DNA of 64,000 nt from contig FR887777.1 in NCBI GenBank assembly GCA_000432735.1, positions 83,632 to 147,631 of the forward strand, in the 5' to 3' direction. Shown here in pieces: positions 25,410 to 34,270 of the stretch. The DNA is from Bacteroides sp. CAG:443. GTDB taxonomy: Bacteria > Bacteroidota > Bacteroidia > Bacteroidales > Bacteroidaceae. The notes beneath the pieces are model-generated. The model was not told where the DNA came from. It saw only the letters and a program-made list of their open reading frames with translations, and made no database searches. The stretch's first letter is position 1, and the number at the start of each line of letters is the position of its first letter. The position numbers and the translations under genes are program-made.

Positions 25410-26678
25410 ATGTTATATTATTTATTCAAATACTTGGAACAGCTTGACTTTCCGGGAGCGCGTATGTTCGGCTATGTTTCGTTCCGCTCGCTCATGGCTA
25501 TCATTCTGTCTTTACTTATATCAGCCATATTCGGAGAGTATTTCATCAAGTTGCTCAAGAAAAAGCAAATTACGGAAACACAGCGTGATGCTTCAATCGA
25601 TCCGTTTAATGTAAATAAGGTAGGAGTTCCTACGATGGGGGGAATCATCATCATCGTTGCGGTACTCATACCCTGCCTCCTGCTGGGTAAGCTGAACAAT
25701 ATCTATATGATACTGATGCTGATTACTACGGTATGGCTGGGCAGCCTGGGATTTGCCGACGACTATATCAAGGTCTTTCGCAAGGATAAGGAAGGACTGC
25801 ACGGCAAGTTTAAGATCATTGGACAGGTAGGATTGGGATTGATTGTCGGCCTGACTCTTTATCTCAGTCCGAACGTAGTTATCCGTGAAAACGTGGAGAT
25901 TCAGAAAGACGGCCATGTGGTAGATGTGGTGCACAAAAGTCAGGATGAGAAATCAACCAAAACCACTATCCCCTTCTTCAAGAACAACAACCTGGATTAT
26001 GCCGACTTTGTAGGATTTTTGGGAGAACATGCGCAAACAGCCGGCTGGATTGTCTTTGTGCTGGTAACAATCTTTGTGGTAACTGCGGTTTCAAACGGTG
26101 CCAACCTGAACGATGGAATGGATGGCATGGCGGCCGGAAACTCAGCCATCATCGGAGTGACCCTAGGAATACTGGCATATGTATCCAGTCATATAGAGTA
26201 TGCCAGCTACCTGAATATCATGTATATTCCGGGGAGTGAGGAACTGGTAATCTTTATCTGTGCCCTCATCGGAGCCTTGATTGGTTTTCTTTGGTACAAC
26301 GCCTTCCCCGCACAGGTTTTCATGGGCGATACAGGTAGTCTGACCATCGGAGGTATCATTGCAGTATTTGCAATCATCATACATAAAGAGTTGTTGATCC
26401 CTATATTATGTGGAGTATTCCTTGTAGAAAACCTGTCGGTTATCCTTCAGGTAAGATATTTTAGAAGCGGTAAGAAGAAAGGACTCAAGCGCCGTATCTT
26501 CAAGCGTACGCCGATACACGATCACTTCCGTACAACCCTGTCACAGCTTGACCCGAATTGTACGTACCTGATTACTTCTCCTACGAGTGTGTTCCATGAA
26601 TCGAAGATAACCGTCCGGTTCTGGATTGTCACTATCGTATTAGCAGCAATAACAATTATAACTTTAAAGATAAGATAA
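25410..26678 (+). CDS. mraY: Phospho-N-acetylmuramoyl-pentapeptide transferase
   Basis: MraY attaches phospho-MurNAc-pentapeptide to undecaprenyl phosphate, giving lipid I. The 422-aa membrane protein has the conserved FADDYIK, NLNDGMDGMAAG and FMGDTGSL motifs and several hydrophobic spans. It is about 60 residues longer than the E. coli enzyme; the extra sequence lies in a hydrophilic segment around residues 155-205 (VIRENVEIQKDGHVVDVVHK and following), likely periplasmic. It lies 12 bp after murE. Confidence 0.97.
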   Translation: MLYYLFKYLEQLDFPGARMFGYVSFRSLMAIILSLLISAIFGEYFIKLLKKKQITETQRDASIDPFNVNKVGVPTMGGIIIIVAVLIPCLLLGKLNNIYMILMLITTVWLGSLGFADDYIKVFRKDKEGLHGKFKIIGQVGLGLIVGLTLYLSPNVVIRENVEIQKDGHVVDVVHKSQDEKSTKTTIPFFKNNNLDYADFVGFLGEHAQTAGWIVFVLVTIFVVTAVSNGANLNDGMDGMAAGNSAIIGVTLGILAYVSSHIEYASYLNIMYIPGSEELVIFICALIGALIGFLWYNAFPAQVFMGDTGSLTIGGIIAVFAIIIHKELLIPILCGVFLVENLSVILQVRYFRSGKKKGLKRRIFKRTPIHDHFRTTLSQLDPNCTYLITSPTSVFHESKITVRFWIVTIVLAAITIITLKIR

Positions 26679-26684
26679 CGCATC

Positions 26685-28019
26685 ATGGCAAAAAGAATTG
26701 TCATTTTAGGAGCTGGCGAAAGCGGTGCGGGAGCAGCCGTGCTGGCACAGAAAAAAGGTTTCGATACCTTTGTTTCTGACATGTCTTTGATAAAAGACAA
26801 ATACAAGAACATGTTGAACGAAAGAGGTATTCAGTGGGAAGAAGGACATCACACTGAAGAGCTGATTCTGAACGCAGACGAGGTTATCAAGAGTCCGGGT
26901 ATACCAAACGATGCCCCGTTGATTCTGAAACTGAAGGAACAGGGAACCCCTATTATTTCAGAAATTGAATTTGCCGGACGATATACCAATGCCAAGATGA
27001 TTTGTATCACCGGAAGCAACGGAAAGACGACGACTACTTCTCTTATTTATCATATCTTTAAGAAAGCGGGGTTGAATGTCGGACTGGCTGGAAACATCGG
27101 ACAAAGCCTGGCTTATCAGGTGGCAGAGTGTAACTACGATTATTACGTCATCGAGCTAAGCAGCTTCCAGTTGGATAACATGTATAAGTTCCATGCCAAC
27201 ATTGCTGTCTTGATGAACATCACTCCTGACCATCTGGATCGTTACGATTACAAGATGCAGAACTATGTGGATGCTAAATTCCGCATCATACAGAACCAGA
27301 CAGACAACGATGCTTTTATCTTCTGGAATGATGATCCTGTCATCCAAAAGGAATTGCATAAATATGGAATACACGGACACTACTATCCTTTTGCCGAAAA
27401 GAAGGAAGAAGGACTGGCTGCTTTCGTAGAACAGAATAAAGTATACTTCACCAAGCCGATTGAATTCAACATGGAGCAGGAAGAACTTGCGCTGACAGGT
27501 ACGCACAACTTGTTCAATTCAATGGCTGCCGGTATCTCTGCCAACATCGCAGGTATCCGCAAGGAATGCATCCGTGAAGCACTGAGCGACTTCAAGGGAG
27601 TAGAACATCGTCTGGAAAAAGTTACCCGCGTGCGTGGTGTGGATTACATCAACGACTCAAAAGCAACCAATGTGAACTCTTGCTGGTATGCATTGAGCAG
27701 CATGAAGACCAAAACGGTCCTGATTCTGGGCGGTAAGGATAAAGGAAACGATTACAACGAGATAGCAGGACTGGTAAAAGAAAAATGCTCCGGTCTGATA
27801 TTTCTAGGTCTTCACAACGAAAAGCTTCATGCCTTTTTCGACGGATTCGGCTTACCCATCGCCGATGTACAGAGCATGAAAGATGCAGTAGACGCCGCTT
27901 ACCACATGGCTAAGAAAGGAGAAACCGTACTTCTCAGTCCATGTTGTGCCAGCTTCGACTTGTTCAAGAGTTACGAAGACCGTGGTGAACAGTTTAAAGA
28001 GTGTGTGAGAAACTTATAA
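26685..28019 (+). CDS. murD: UDP-MurNAc-L-alanine--D-glutamate ligase
   Basis: MurD adds D-Glu to UDP-MurNAc-L-Ala. The 444-aa protein begins with a Rossmann domain (RIVILGAGESGAGAAVLAQK), has the ATP loop ITGSNGKTTTT near residue 106, and the NDSKATNVNSCWYAL and LSPCCASFDLF boxes typical of the enzyme. It is 6 bp after mraY and 18 bp before ftsW. Confidence 0.98.
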   Translation: MAKRIVILGAGESGAGAAVLAQKKGFDTFVSDMSLIKDKYKNMLNERGIQWEEGHHTEELILNADEVIKSPGIPNDAPLILKLKEQGTPIISEIEFAGRYTNAKMICITGSNGKTTTTSLIYHIFKKAGLNVGLAGNIGQSLAYQVAECNYDYYVIELSSFQLDNMYKFHANIAVLMNITPDHLDRYDYKMQNYVDAKFRIIQNQTDNDAFIFWNDDPVIQKELHKYGIHGHYYPFAEKKEEGLAAFVEQNKVYFTKPIEFNMEQEELALTGTHNLFNSMAAGISANIAGIRKECIREALSDFKGVEHRLEKVTRVRGVDYINDSKATNVNSCWYALSSMKTKTVLILGGKDKGNDYNEIAGLVKEKCSGLIFLGLHNEKLHAFFDGFGLPIADVQSMKDAVDAAYHMAKKGETVLLSPCCASFDLFKSYEDRGEQFKECVRNL

Positions 28020-28037
28020 TAAAAATATCCTGGGAAA

Positions 28038-29336
28038 ATGGATTTGCTAAAAAACTTATTCAAAGGTGACAAAGTAATTTGGATAATCTTTCTATTGCTT
28101 TGCCTTGTTTCTATTATTGAAGTATTCAGTGCTTCCAGTACACTGACTTATAAAAGCGGAGATCACTGGAAGCCTATCACCATGCACATGATATTGATGG
28201 CGGTAGGAGTTGTTGTAGTACTCATTGCACACAATATTCCTTGCCGCTGGTTTAAAACATTCATTGTATTGTTACCTTTATCGTGGCTGATGCTGATAGC
28301 TGTATTTATAATAGGAGCACTGACCAATGGTGCAAAGCGCTGGATTGATTTAGGAATCATCCAGTTTCAGCCTTCTGAAGTTGCCAAAATGGCAACAATT
28401 ATCACCGTTGCGTTCATTTTGTCGAAAATGCAAGAAGAAAAGCAAGCAAATCCAAAAGCATTTAAATACATTCTGTGGGTTACATGCATCACCTGCGGAC
28501 TTATTGTAACAGAAAACCTTTCGACTGCAGTTCTGCTGGCTGGAAGTGTTTTTCTAATGATGTTTATAGGCAGAGTTCCTTTCAAGCAATTAGGAATGCT
28601 TACTGGTATCTGTTGCGGAGTTTTAGTATTATCCATCGCTACAATCAAATATGTCCCTGCTGAAGCATGGGATAAAGTGGGACTTCATCGTATGGTAACT
28701 TGGCAAAGCCGTCTTGATAATCATTTCAATACAGCAACTGTACCTCCTGAAAAGTTTGACATTGATGCTGACGCACAGATTGCTCATGCCAACATAGCAA
28801 TAGCAACCAGCAACATTCTTGGAAAAGGTCCAGGGAACAGTGTACAGCGTGACTTCCTTTCACAAGCCTACTCCGACTTCATTTATGCCATTATCATCGA
28901 AGAGCTCGGACTGATTGGAGGAGGTGCCGTAGCCTTTCTCTACATATGGCTATTGATGAGAATCGGGAAAATAGCCCGGAACTGCGATAAATCGTACTAT
29001 TCGTTTTTAGTAATGGGCATAGGTATACTACTGGTAACTCAAGCTATGTTCAACATGCTGGTAGCAGTCGGTATTGTACCTGTAACAGGTCAGCCTCTTC
29101 CTTTAATCAGTAAGGGAGGAACTGCCACACTTGTAAACTGTGCCTATATTGGCATTATACTAAGTATTAGCCGCCACGTCAATGAACTCAAGAAACAACA
29201 AGAGCAGGAAGAAGCAGAAAAACAACAGCAGATACAAGATGCAGCAATAGCTCTATTGCAAAATGCTGCGACTATTGCTAAAGAACATGTGAATAACGAA
29301 TCAGAATCTAAAGATAAAACGTCAAAAAACGAATAA
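28038..29336 (+). CDS. ftsW: Septal peptidoglycan polymerase FtsW (SEDS family)
   Basis: FtsW polymerises lipid II at the septum together with FtsI. The 432-aa protein has about ten hydrophobic spans and SEDS motifs such as GAKRWIDLGIIQFQPSEVAK and PVTGQPLPLISKGGTATLV. The C-terminus (last ~60 residues) is a charged, Gln/Glu-rich cytoplasmic tail (ELKKQQEQEEAEKQQQIQD). It is followed by a 99-bp gap with a promoter-like box, the only notable gap in the cluster. Confidence 0.97.
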   Translation: MDLLKNLFKGDKVIWIIFLLLCLVSIIEVFSASSTLTYKSGDHWKPITMHMILMAVGVVVVLIAHNIPCRWFKTFIVLLPLSWLMLIAVFIIGALTNGAKRWIDLGIIQFQPSEVAKMATIITVAFILSKMQEEKQANPKAFKYILWVTCITCGLIVTENLSTAVLLAGSVFLMMFIGRVPFKQLGMLTGICCGVLVLSIATIKYVPAEAWDKVGLHRMVTWQSRLDNHFNTATVPPEKFDIDADAQIAHANIAIATSNILGKGPGNSVQRDFLSQAYSDFIYAIIIEELGLIGGGAVAFLYIWLLMRIGKIARNCDKSYYSFLVMGIGILLVTQAMFNMLVAVGIVPVTGQPLPLISKGGTATLVNCAYIGIILSISRHVNELKKQQEQEEAEKQQQIQDAAIALLQNAATIAKEHVNNESESKDKTSKNE

Positions 29337-29410
29337 TATTGATTCCTTATTCTCGCTTATATACAGCTAAATAAATAGAATTGGAATAATTATTTTTACA
29401 AGTTTATTCC

Positions 29411-29418
29411 TAACTTTG
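29411..29418 (+). promoter_or_regulatory. Internal promoter candidate upstream of murG
   Basis: TAACTTTG, a TAnnTTTG match, lies 17 bp before the murG ATG in the ftsW-murG gap. It would give murG-murC-ftsQ-ftsA-ftsZ their own transcript with a leader of about 10 nt. The nearest -33-like TTGG (29381) is spaced too far. Confidence 0.45.
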
Positions 29419-29435
29419 CAGGAAAATATAAAAAT

Positions 29436-30566
29436 ATGAAGGATAATTTGAGGATTATAATCAGCGGAGGAGGAACTGGCGGACATATCTTCCCAGCTGT
29501 TTCTATTGCCAATGCAATCAAAGAACAGCATCCTGACACCGAAATTCTGTTTGTCGGTGCAGAAGGGCGCATGGAAATGCAACGCGTTCCAGCCGCAGGA
29601 TATAAAATAATAGGTCTGCCCGTCGCTGGATTCGACAGAAAACACCTACTGAAAAATATTAGTGTACTTATAAAATTACTACGCAGCCAGTTAAAAGCAC
29701 GTCAAATTATCAAAGATTTTAAGCCACATGCCGCAGTAGGAGTTGGCGGATATGCCAGCGGACCAACCCTAAAAATGGCTGGAATGATGGGTATACCAAC
29801 ACTTATACAAGAGCAGAATTCATATGCCGGAGTAACTAATAAGTTGCTTGCCAAGAAGGCGTGCAAAATATGTGTCGCCTACGAAGGTATGGAACGTTTC
29901 TTCGATAAAGAGAAAATTATCCTCACAGGTAATCCTGTCCGCCAGGGGCTGCTGAATCACACCATCAGTCGTGAAGAAGCCATCCGGTCGTTCGGACTAG
30001 ACCCACAGAAGAAAACCATCTTGATTATCGGAGGAAGTCTGGGAGCCCGTACTATCAACAACTGTGTCATGCAGGGATTGGAAAAGATAAAGAATTCAGG
30101 TGTACAGTTTATCTGGCAGACGGGTAAATTCTATATCAATGAAGCAAAAGCTTGTGTGGCTCAGGCTGGGAACCTCCCCATGCTATATACCACCGACTTT
30201 ATTTCTGATATGGCCGCTGCATATAGTGCTGCCGATCTGGTTATCAGCCGTGCCGGAGCTGGATCCATCTCAGAATTCTGTCTGCTGCAAAAGCCAGTTA
30301 TTCTGGTACCCTCTCCGAATGTTGCGGAAGACCATCAGACAAAAAATGCACTGGCTTTAGTCAACAAGGAAGCTGCTTTATATGTTAAAGATTCAGAGGC
30401 GACACAAAAGTTGCTCGATCTTGCCATTGCAACAGTAGGACAAGCTGATACATTAACCAAATTAAGTACAAACATCGCTAAGCTGGCTTTTAAAGACTCT
30501 GCAAACGTTATAGCGAACGAAGTCTATAAACTGGCTGTCAATTATAAAAAAGAACATGAACGTTAA
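29436..30566 (+). CDS. murG: UDP-GlcNAc:lipid I N-acetylglucosaminyltransferase
   Basis: MurG converts lipid I to lipid II on the inner face of the membrane (GT28 family). The 376-aa protein has the N-terminal G-loop SGGGTGGHIFPA, a second loop ILIIGGSLGARTIN and the donor-binding SRAGAGSISEFC region. Its 3' end overlaps the murC start by 11 bp. Confidence 0.98.
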   Translation: MKDNLRIIISGGGTGGHIFPAVSIANAIKEQHPDTEILFVGAEGRMEMQRVPAAGYKIIGLPVAGFDRKHLLKNISVLIKLLRSQLKARQIIKDFKPHAAVGVGGYASGPTLKMAGMMGIPTLIQEQNSYAGVTNKLLAKKACKICVAYEGMERFFDKEKIILTGNPVRQGLLNHTISREEAIRSFGLDPQKKTILIIGGSLGARTINNCVMQGLEKIKNSGVQFIWQTGKFYINEAKACVAQAGNLPMLYTTDFISDMAAAYSAADLVISRAGAGSISEFCLLQKPVILVPSPNVAEDHQTKNALALVNKEAALYVKDSEATQKLLDLAIATVGQADTLTKLSTNIAKLAFKDSANVIANEVYKLAVNYKKEHER

Positions 30567-31932
30567 TACATTGAAAGCTGTTTATTTTATCGGAGCAGGA
30601 GGTATAGGAATGAGTGCTCTGGTTCGTTACTTTTTGTCGAAAGGGAAAAAGGTAGGTGGCTACGACCGTACTCCAAGCGAGCTGACCGAGAAACTGATTA
30701 AAGAGGGGGCAGCTATTCATTACGAAGAAAACGTTTCACTCATCCCGACAGATTATCTGAATCCGGAAACGACACTGATTGTTTATACACCAGCCATTCC
30801 GGCTGAGCATAAAGAACTAGTTTACTTCCGTGAACATGGATTTGAAATCCAGAAACGTGCCCAGGTCTTGGGTATGCTTACCCGTACGGAAAAAGGACTT
30901 TGCGTAGCGGGAACTCATGGAAAGACAACTACCTCTACCATGACTGCTTACCTGCTGGATCATTCTCACGTAGGATGCAATGCCTTTCTGGGAGGTATTT
31001 CCAAAAACTATGGTACCAATTTGCTATTATCCGAGAAAAGTGAATATGTCGTTATAGAGGCCGATGAGTTCGACCGTTCTTTCCACTGGCTGACTCCGTA
31101 TGCGACAGTCATCACGGCTACCGATTCCGATCATCTGGACATCTATGGAACCCATGAAGCCTATGTGGAAAGTTTCCGAAAATATACTTCCCTGATACGT
31201 CCGGAGGGCTTTCTTATCATGAAAAAAGGAATAGACCTGGTTCCTGACGTACAGCCGGGAGTGACTGTATACACTTATTCTACAAAAGAAGGCGATTTTC
31301 ATGCAGAGAACATACGGATAGGAAACGGAGAGATCTTCTTCGATTTTATCTCCCCACTGGGAAACATCAAAGATATCCAGTTAGGAGTACCTGTGTATGT
31401 CAACATCGAAAATGGAATAGCGGCTATGGCTCTGGCACAAATAGGCGGAGCTACTCCCGAAGAGATAAAACAGGCTATGCCCGGATTCAAAGGCGTAGAC
31501 CGACGCTTCGACTTCAAGCTGAAGAATGATCATATCGCATTCATGAGCGACTATGCACATCATCCGGCAGAAATCAAGCAGAGCATTTCTTCTGTACGCA
31601 TGCTTTATCCGGACAAAAAGATTACGGCTATTTTCCAGCCTCACTTGTACACACGTACTCGCGACTTCTACAAAGATTTTGCAGACAGCCTGTCATTGCT
31701 TGACGAGGTTATCTTGCTTGATATTTACCCAGCCCGCGAACAACCGATTGAGGGTGTAACCAGCAAGCTGATATACGACAACTTACGCCCGGGTATCGAG
31801 AAAAGCATGTGTTCCAAGGAAGAGCTGATGAATGTCTTGAAACATAAGAAAATAGAAGTTCTCATTACGTTGGGAGCCGGTGATATAGAAAATTATGTTC
31901 CACAAATATACGAATTACTGAAAGACAAATGA
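30556..31932 (+). CDS. murC: UDP-N-acetylmuramate--L-alanine ligase
   Basis: MurC adds L-Ala to UDP-MurNAc, the first step of the stem peptide. The 458-aa protein has the Rossmann start VYFIGAGGIGMSALVRYFL, the ATP loop AGTHGKTTTSTM near residue 118, and DYAHHPAEIK in the C-terminal domain. The start (30556) lies inside the murG end, and the stop overlaps ftsQ by 4 bp, showing tight coupling. Confidence 0.98.
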   Translation: MNVNTLKAVYFIGAGGIGMSALVRYFLSKGKKVGGYDRTPSELTEKLIKEGAAIHYEENVSLIPTDYLNPETTLIVYTPAIPAEHKELVYFREHGFEIQKRAQVLGMLTRTEKGLCVAGTHGKTTTSTMTAYLLDHSHVGCNAFLGGISKNYGTNLLLSEKSEYVVIEADEFDRSFHWLTPYATVITATDSDHLDIYGTHEAYVESFRKYTSLIRPEGFLIMKKGIDLVPDVQPGVTVYTYSTKEGDFHAENIRIGNGEIFFDFISPLGNIKDIQLGVPVYVNIENGIAAMALAQIGGATPEEIKQAMPGFKGVDRRFDFKLKNDHIAFMSDYAHHPAEIKQSISSVRMLYPDKKITAIFQPHLYTRTRDFYKDFADSLSLLDEVILLDIYPAREQPIEGVTSKLIYDNLRPGIEKSMCSKEELMNVLKHKKIEVLITLGAGDIENYVPQIYELLKDK

Positions 31933-32666
31933 TGAAACGAATTCTCATACTCTGTGCTTTAGCATTGGCAGCAGCTTATCTTATACTGGCTGTTACCACA
32001 TTCAACAGCAAGCCTGATGACAGGGTTTGCAAGGGTATGGAATTGACTGTCAAAGATAGCGTCGACTATGGTTTTGTCACTCAAAAGGAGATTACAAATA
32101 TTCTGAAAAGGAAAAAGATATATCCCGAAGGGAAAGAACTGGTAAACATCAATGTCCGCCAGTTGGAAAAAGCCCTTTCAAATCATCCTTTCATTGAGCA
32201 TGCAGAATGTTATCTGACTTCCGGAGGAAAGGTAGCCATTGATATCTATCAACGAGTACCTGTCATGCGAGTGATGAGCAGCAACGGCGACGATTACTAT
32301 CTGGACAATGCCGGGAAGATAATGAATGCTCCAGGCAAATCAGTACATGTAGTCGTAGCAACTGGATTCATCGACCGCAAGTTTGCCCAAAACGAATTAT
32401 ATCCACTAGGCAAATTCTTGCAGGGAGATAAGTTCTGGGAGTCACAGATAGAACAGATAAACGTAACTCCCAAACAAGAGCTGGAATTGGTTCCCCGAGT
32501 AGGCGATCACATACTCTTTTTGGGAAAACCAGGCGATTATAAAGAAAAATTCAGTAAATTGCAAACATTCTACAAAAGTGCGCTGAACCGGGTAGGATGG
32601 AACAAGTACGAACGGATCAGCATAGAATTTAACAATCAGATTATTTGTACCAAAAAGGAGAAGTAA
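31929..32666 (+). CDS. ftsQ: Cell division protein FtsQ/DivIB
   Basis: A 245-aa bitopic protein with one N-terminal span (RILILCALALAAAYLILAV) and a periplasmic part holding a POTRA-like region (VTQKEITNILKRKKIYPEGK and NPFIEH-like segment) and a beta domain. FtsQ links FtsL and FtsB to the divisome. Identity relies on architecture and on its place between murC and ftsA. The sequence starts with two adjacent ATGs; the first overlaps the murC stop. Confidence 0.9.
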   Translation: MMKRILILCALALAAAYLILAVTTFNSKPDDRVCKGMELTVKDSVDYGFVTQKEITNILKRKKIYPEGKELVNINVRQLEKALSNHPFIEHAECYLTSGGKVAIDIYQRVPVMRVMSSNGDDYYLDNAGKIMNAPGKSVHVVVATGFIDRKFAQNELYPLGKFLQGDKFWESQIEQINVTPKQELELVPRVGDHILFLGKPGDYKEKFSKLQTFYKSALNRVGWNKYERISIEFNNQIICTKKEK

Positions 32667-32669
32667 GAT

Positions 32670-34241
32670 ATGGCAGCAACAGACTTTATAGCAGCAATAG
32701 AACTGGGATCGGCAAAAATAACAGGCATTGCAGGAAAGAAGAATGCAGATGGAAGCATTCAGGTTCTCGCTTATGCCAGTGAACGTTCATCCGATTGTAT
32801 CAAGAAAGGAACTATCTACAATCTGGATAAAACGACTCAGTGCCTCACCGCAGTTATCAGCCAACTGGAAGAGACATTACACGCATCCATCAAGAAGGTA
32901 TATGTAGGTATCGGAGGACAGTCGGTAAGAAGTATTCGGAATACAGAAACAAAACAACTGACGGAAGAAACCAAAATATCCCAGGCTCTGATTGATGCCA
33001 TGATGGAAAATAACCGAGACATTGCCCTGATGGATCAGGAGATTCTGGCTGTCGAACCTCAGGAATATAAAATCGGGAACAACCAGCTTACAACCGAACC
33101 TGTTGGTATCCAGACCGACCGCATAGAAGGAAACTTTCTGAATATCATAGGCCGCAACTCCTTGAAGAGCAATATCCGCCAATGTTTCCGCCAAGCTGGA
33201 TACGAAGTAGCCGAATACTTGCTTTCTCCACTGGCTACAGCCAATGCAGTACTGACAGGAAGCGAGAAACGTTCCGGATGTGCACTCGTTGATTTTGGTG
33301 CAGATACCACAACCGTGTCGGTATACAAGAACAATATGCTGCGCCACCTTGCCGTCATTCCATTGGGAAGCAACAATATTACCAAGGATATTTGCAGTCT
33401 CCAAATCGAAGAGGAAGATGCCGAACAACTGAAACTTCATTATGCCAGTGCTTATACAGAGCCGACAGACAACGATGACGAGTTGAGCAAAGAATATAGC
33501 ATTGATGGAAAATGTACCATCCGCGCCCATAAACTGGAGGATATCGTCGAGGCCCGAGTAAAAGAGATTCTGGAAAATGTATGGAACCAGATTATCTTAT
33601 CTGAATACAGCGACAAGTTACTTGCCGGAATCATCCTGACAGGAGGAGCATCGAAACTGCCTAATCTGGATAAGGCTCTCTTCAATATCACCAAAATAGA
33701 GAAGATACGTATTGCCCAAAACGGTAACGTTGAGCTAAGAGGTGATATTACTATTCCACAAGATGGCAGCAGCAACACCTTGATCGGGCTCTTAGCTACA
33801 GGCAAAGACAACTGTTGTAAAATTGATCCCCGCAAAGGTCATCAACTGGACTTTATCGATGACTTGCAGAAGAAAGAGGAAGAAGCTCGCCTGAAAGCAG
33901 AGGCAGAACGTAAGGCTGCCGAAGAAAAGGCTGCAAAAGAAGCAGAGGCTGAAAGACTCCGTCAGTTGGAAGAAGCCAAGGCACGTCAGGAACAGGAACG
34001 TGCACAAAAGCGTTTACACGACTGCGAAACCCTGATTACGGAAGCAACCCGCCAGATGAACCGCAAGAAATACAAAGATGCACTGGCGAAACTGGAACAG
34101 GCACGCAGCCTGAATGTGCAGGAAAAGGAAGAAGAAATTGCATCCCTGACTGCCGAAATAGAAAAACTGAAAGAAGACAACCCGTTCAAACGACTGATAA
34201 ATGCACTCAAGAACGGAGCCGACGAGATGATGAAAGATTAA
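32670..34241 (+). CDS. ftsA: Cell division protein FtsA with extended C-terminal coiled coil
   Basis: FtsA is the actin-like protein that ties FtsZ filaments to the membrane. The core (IAAIELGSAKITGIAGKK; VDFGADTTTVSVYKN; LAGIILTGGASKLPN) covers about 400 residues. The chain is 523 aa, against about 420 in E. coli: an extra ~110 residues form a charged helix (LKAEAERKAAEEKAAKEAEA and onward). The C-terminal end reads NPFKRLINALKNGAD, an amphipathic helix suitable as membrane anchor. So the anchor is separated from the core by a long coil. Confidence 0.96.
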   Translation: MAATDFIAAIELGSAKITGIAGKKNADGSIQVLAYASERSSDCIKKGTIYNLDKTTQCLTAVISQLEETLHASIKKVYVGIGGQSVRSIRNTETKQLTEETKISQALIDAMMENNRDIALMDQEILAVEPQEYKIGNNQLTTEPVGIQTDRIEGNFLNIIGRNSLKSNIRQCFRQAGYEVAEYLLSPLATANAVLTGSEKRSGCALVDFGADTTTVSVYKNNMLRHLAVIPLGSNNITKDICSLQIEEEDAEQLKLHYASAYTEPTDNDDELSKEYSIDGKCTIRAHKLEDIVEARVKEILENVWNQIILSEYSDKLLAGIILTGGASKLPNLDKALFNITKIEKIRIAQNGNVELRGDITIPQDGSSNTLIGLLATGKDNCCKIDPRKGHQLDFIDDLQKKEEEARLKAEAERKAAEEKAAKEAEAERLRQLEEAKARQEQERAQKRLHDCETLITEATRQMNRKKYKDALAKLEQARSLNVQEKEEEIASLTAEIEKLKEDNPFKRLINALKNGADEMMKD

Positions 34242-34270
34242 TATTCACCGCATAAAGAAAAGGAAGAATT

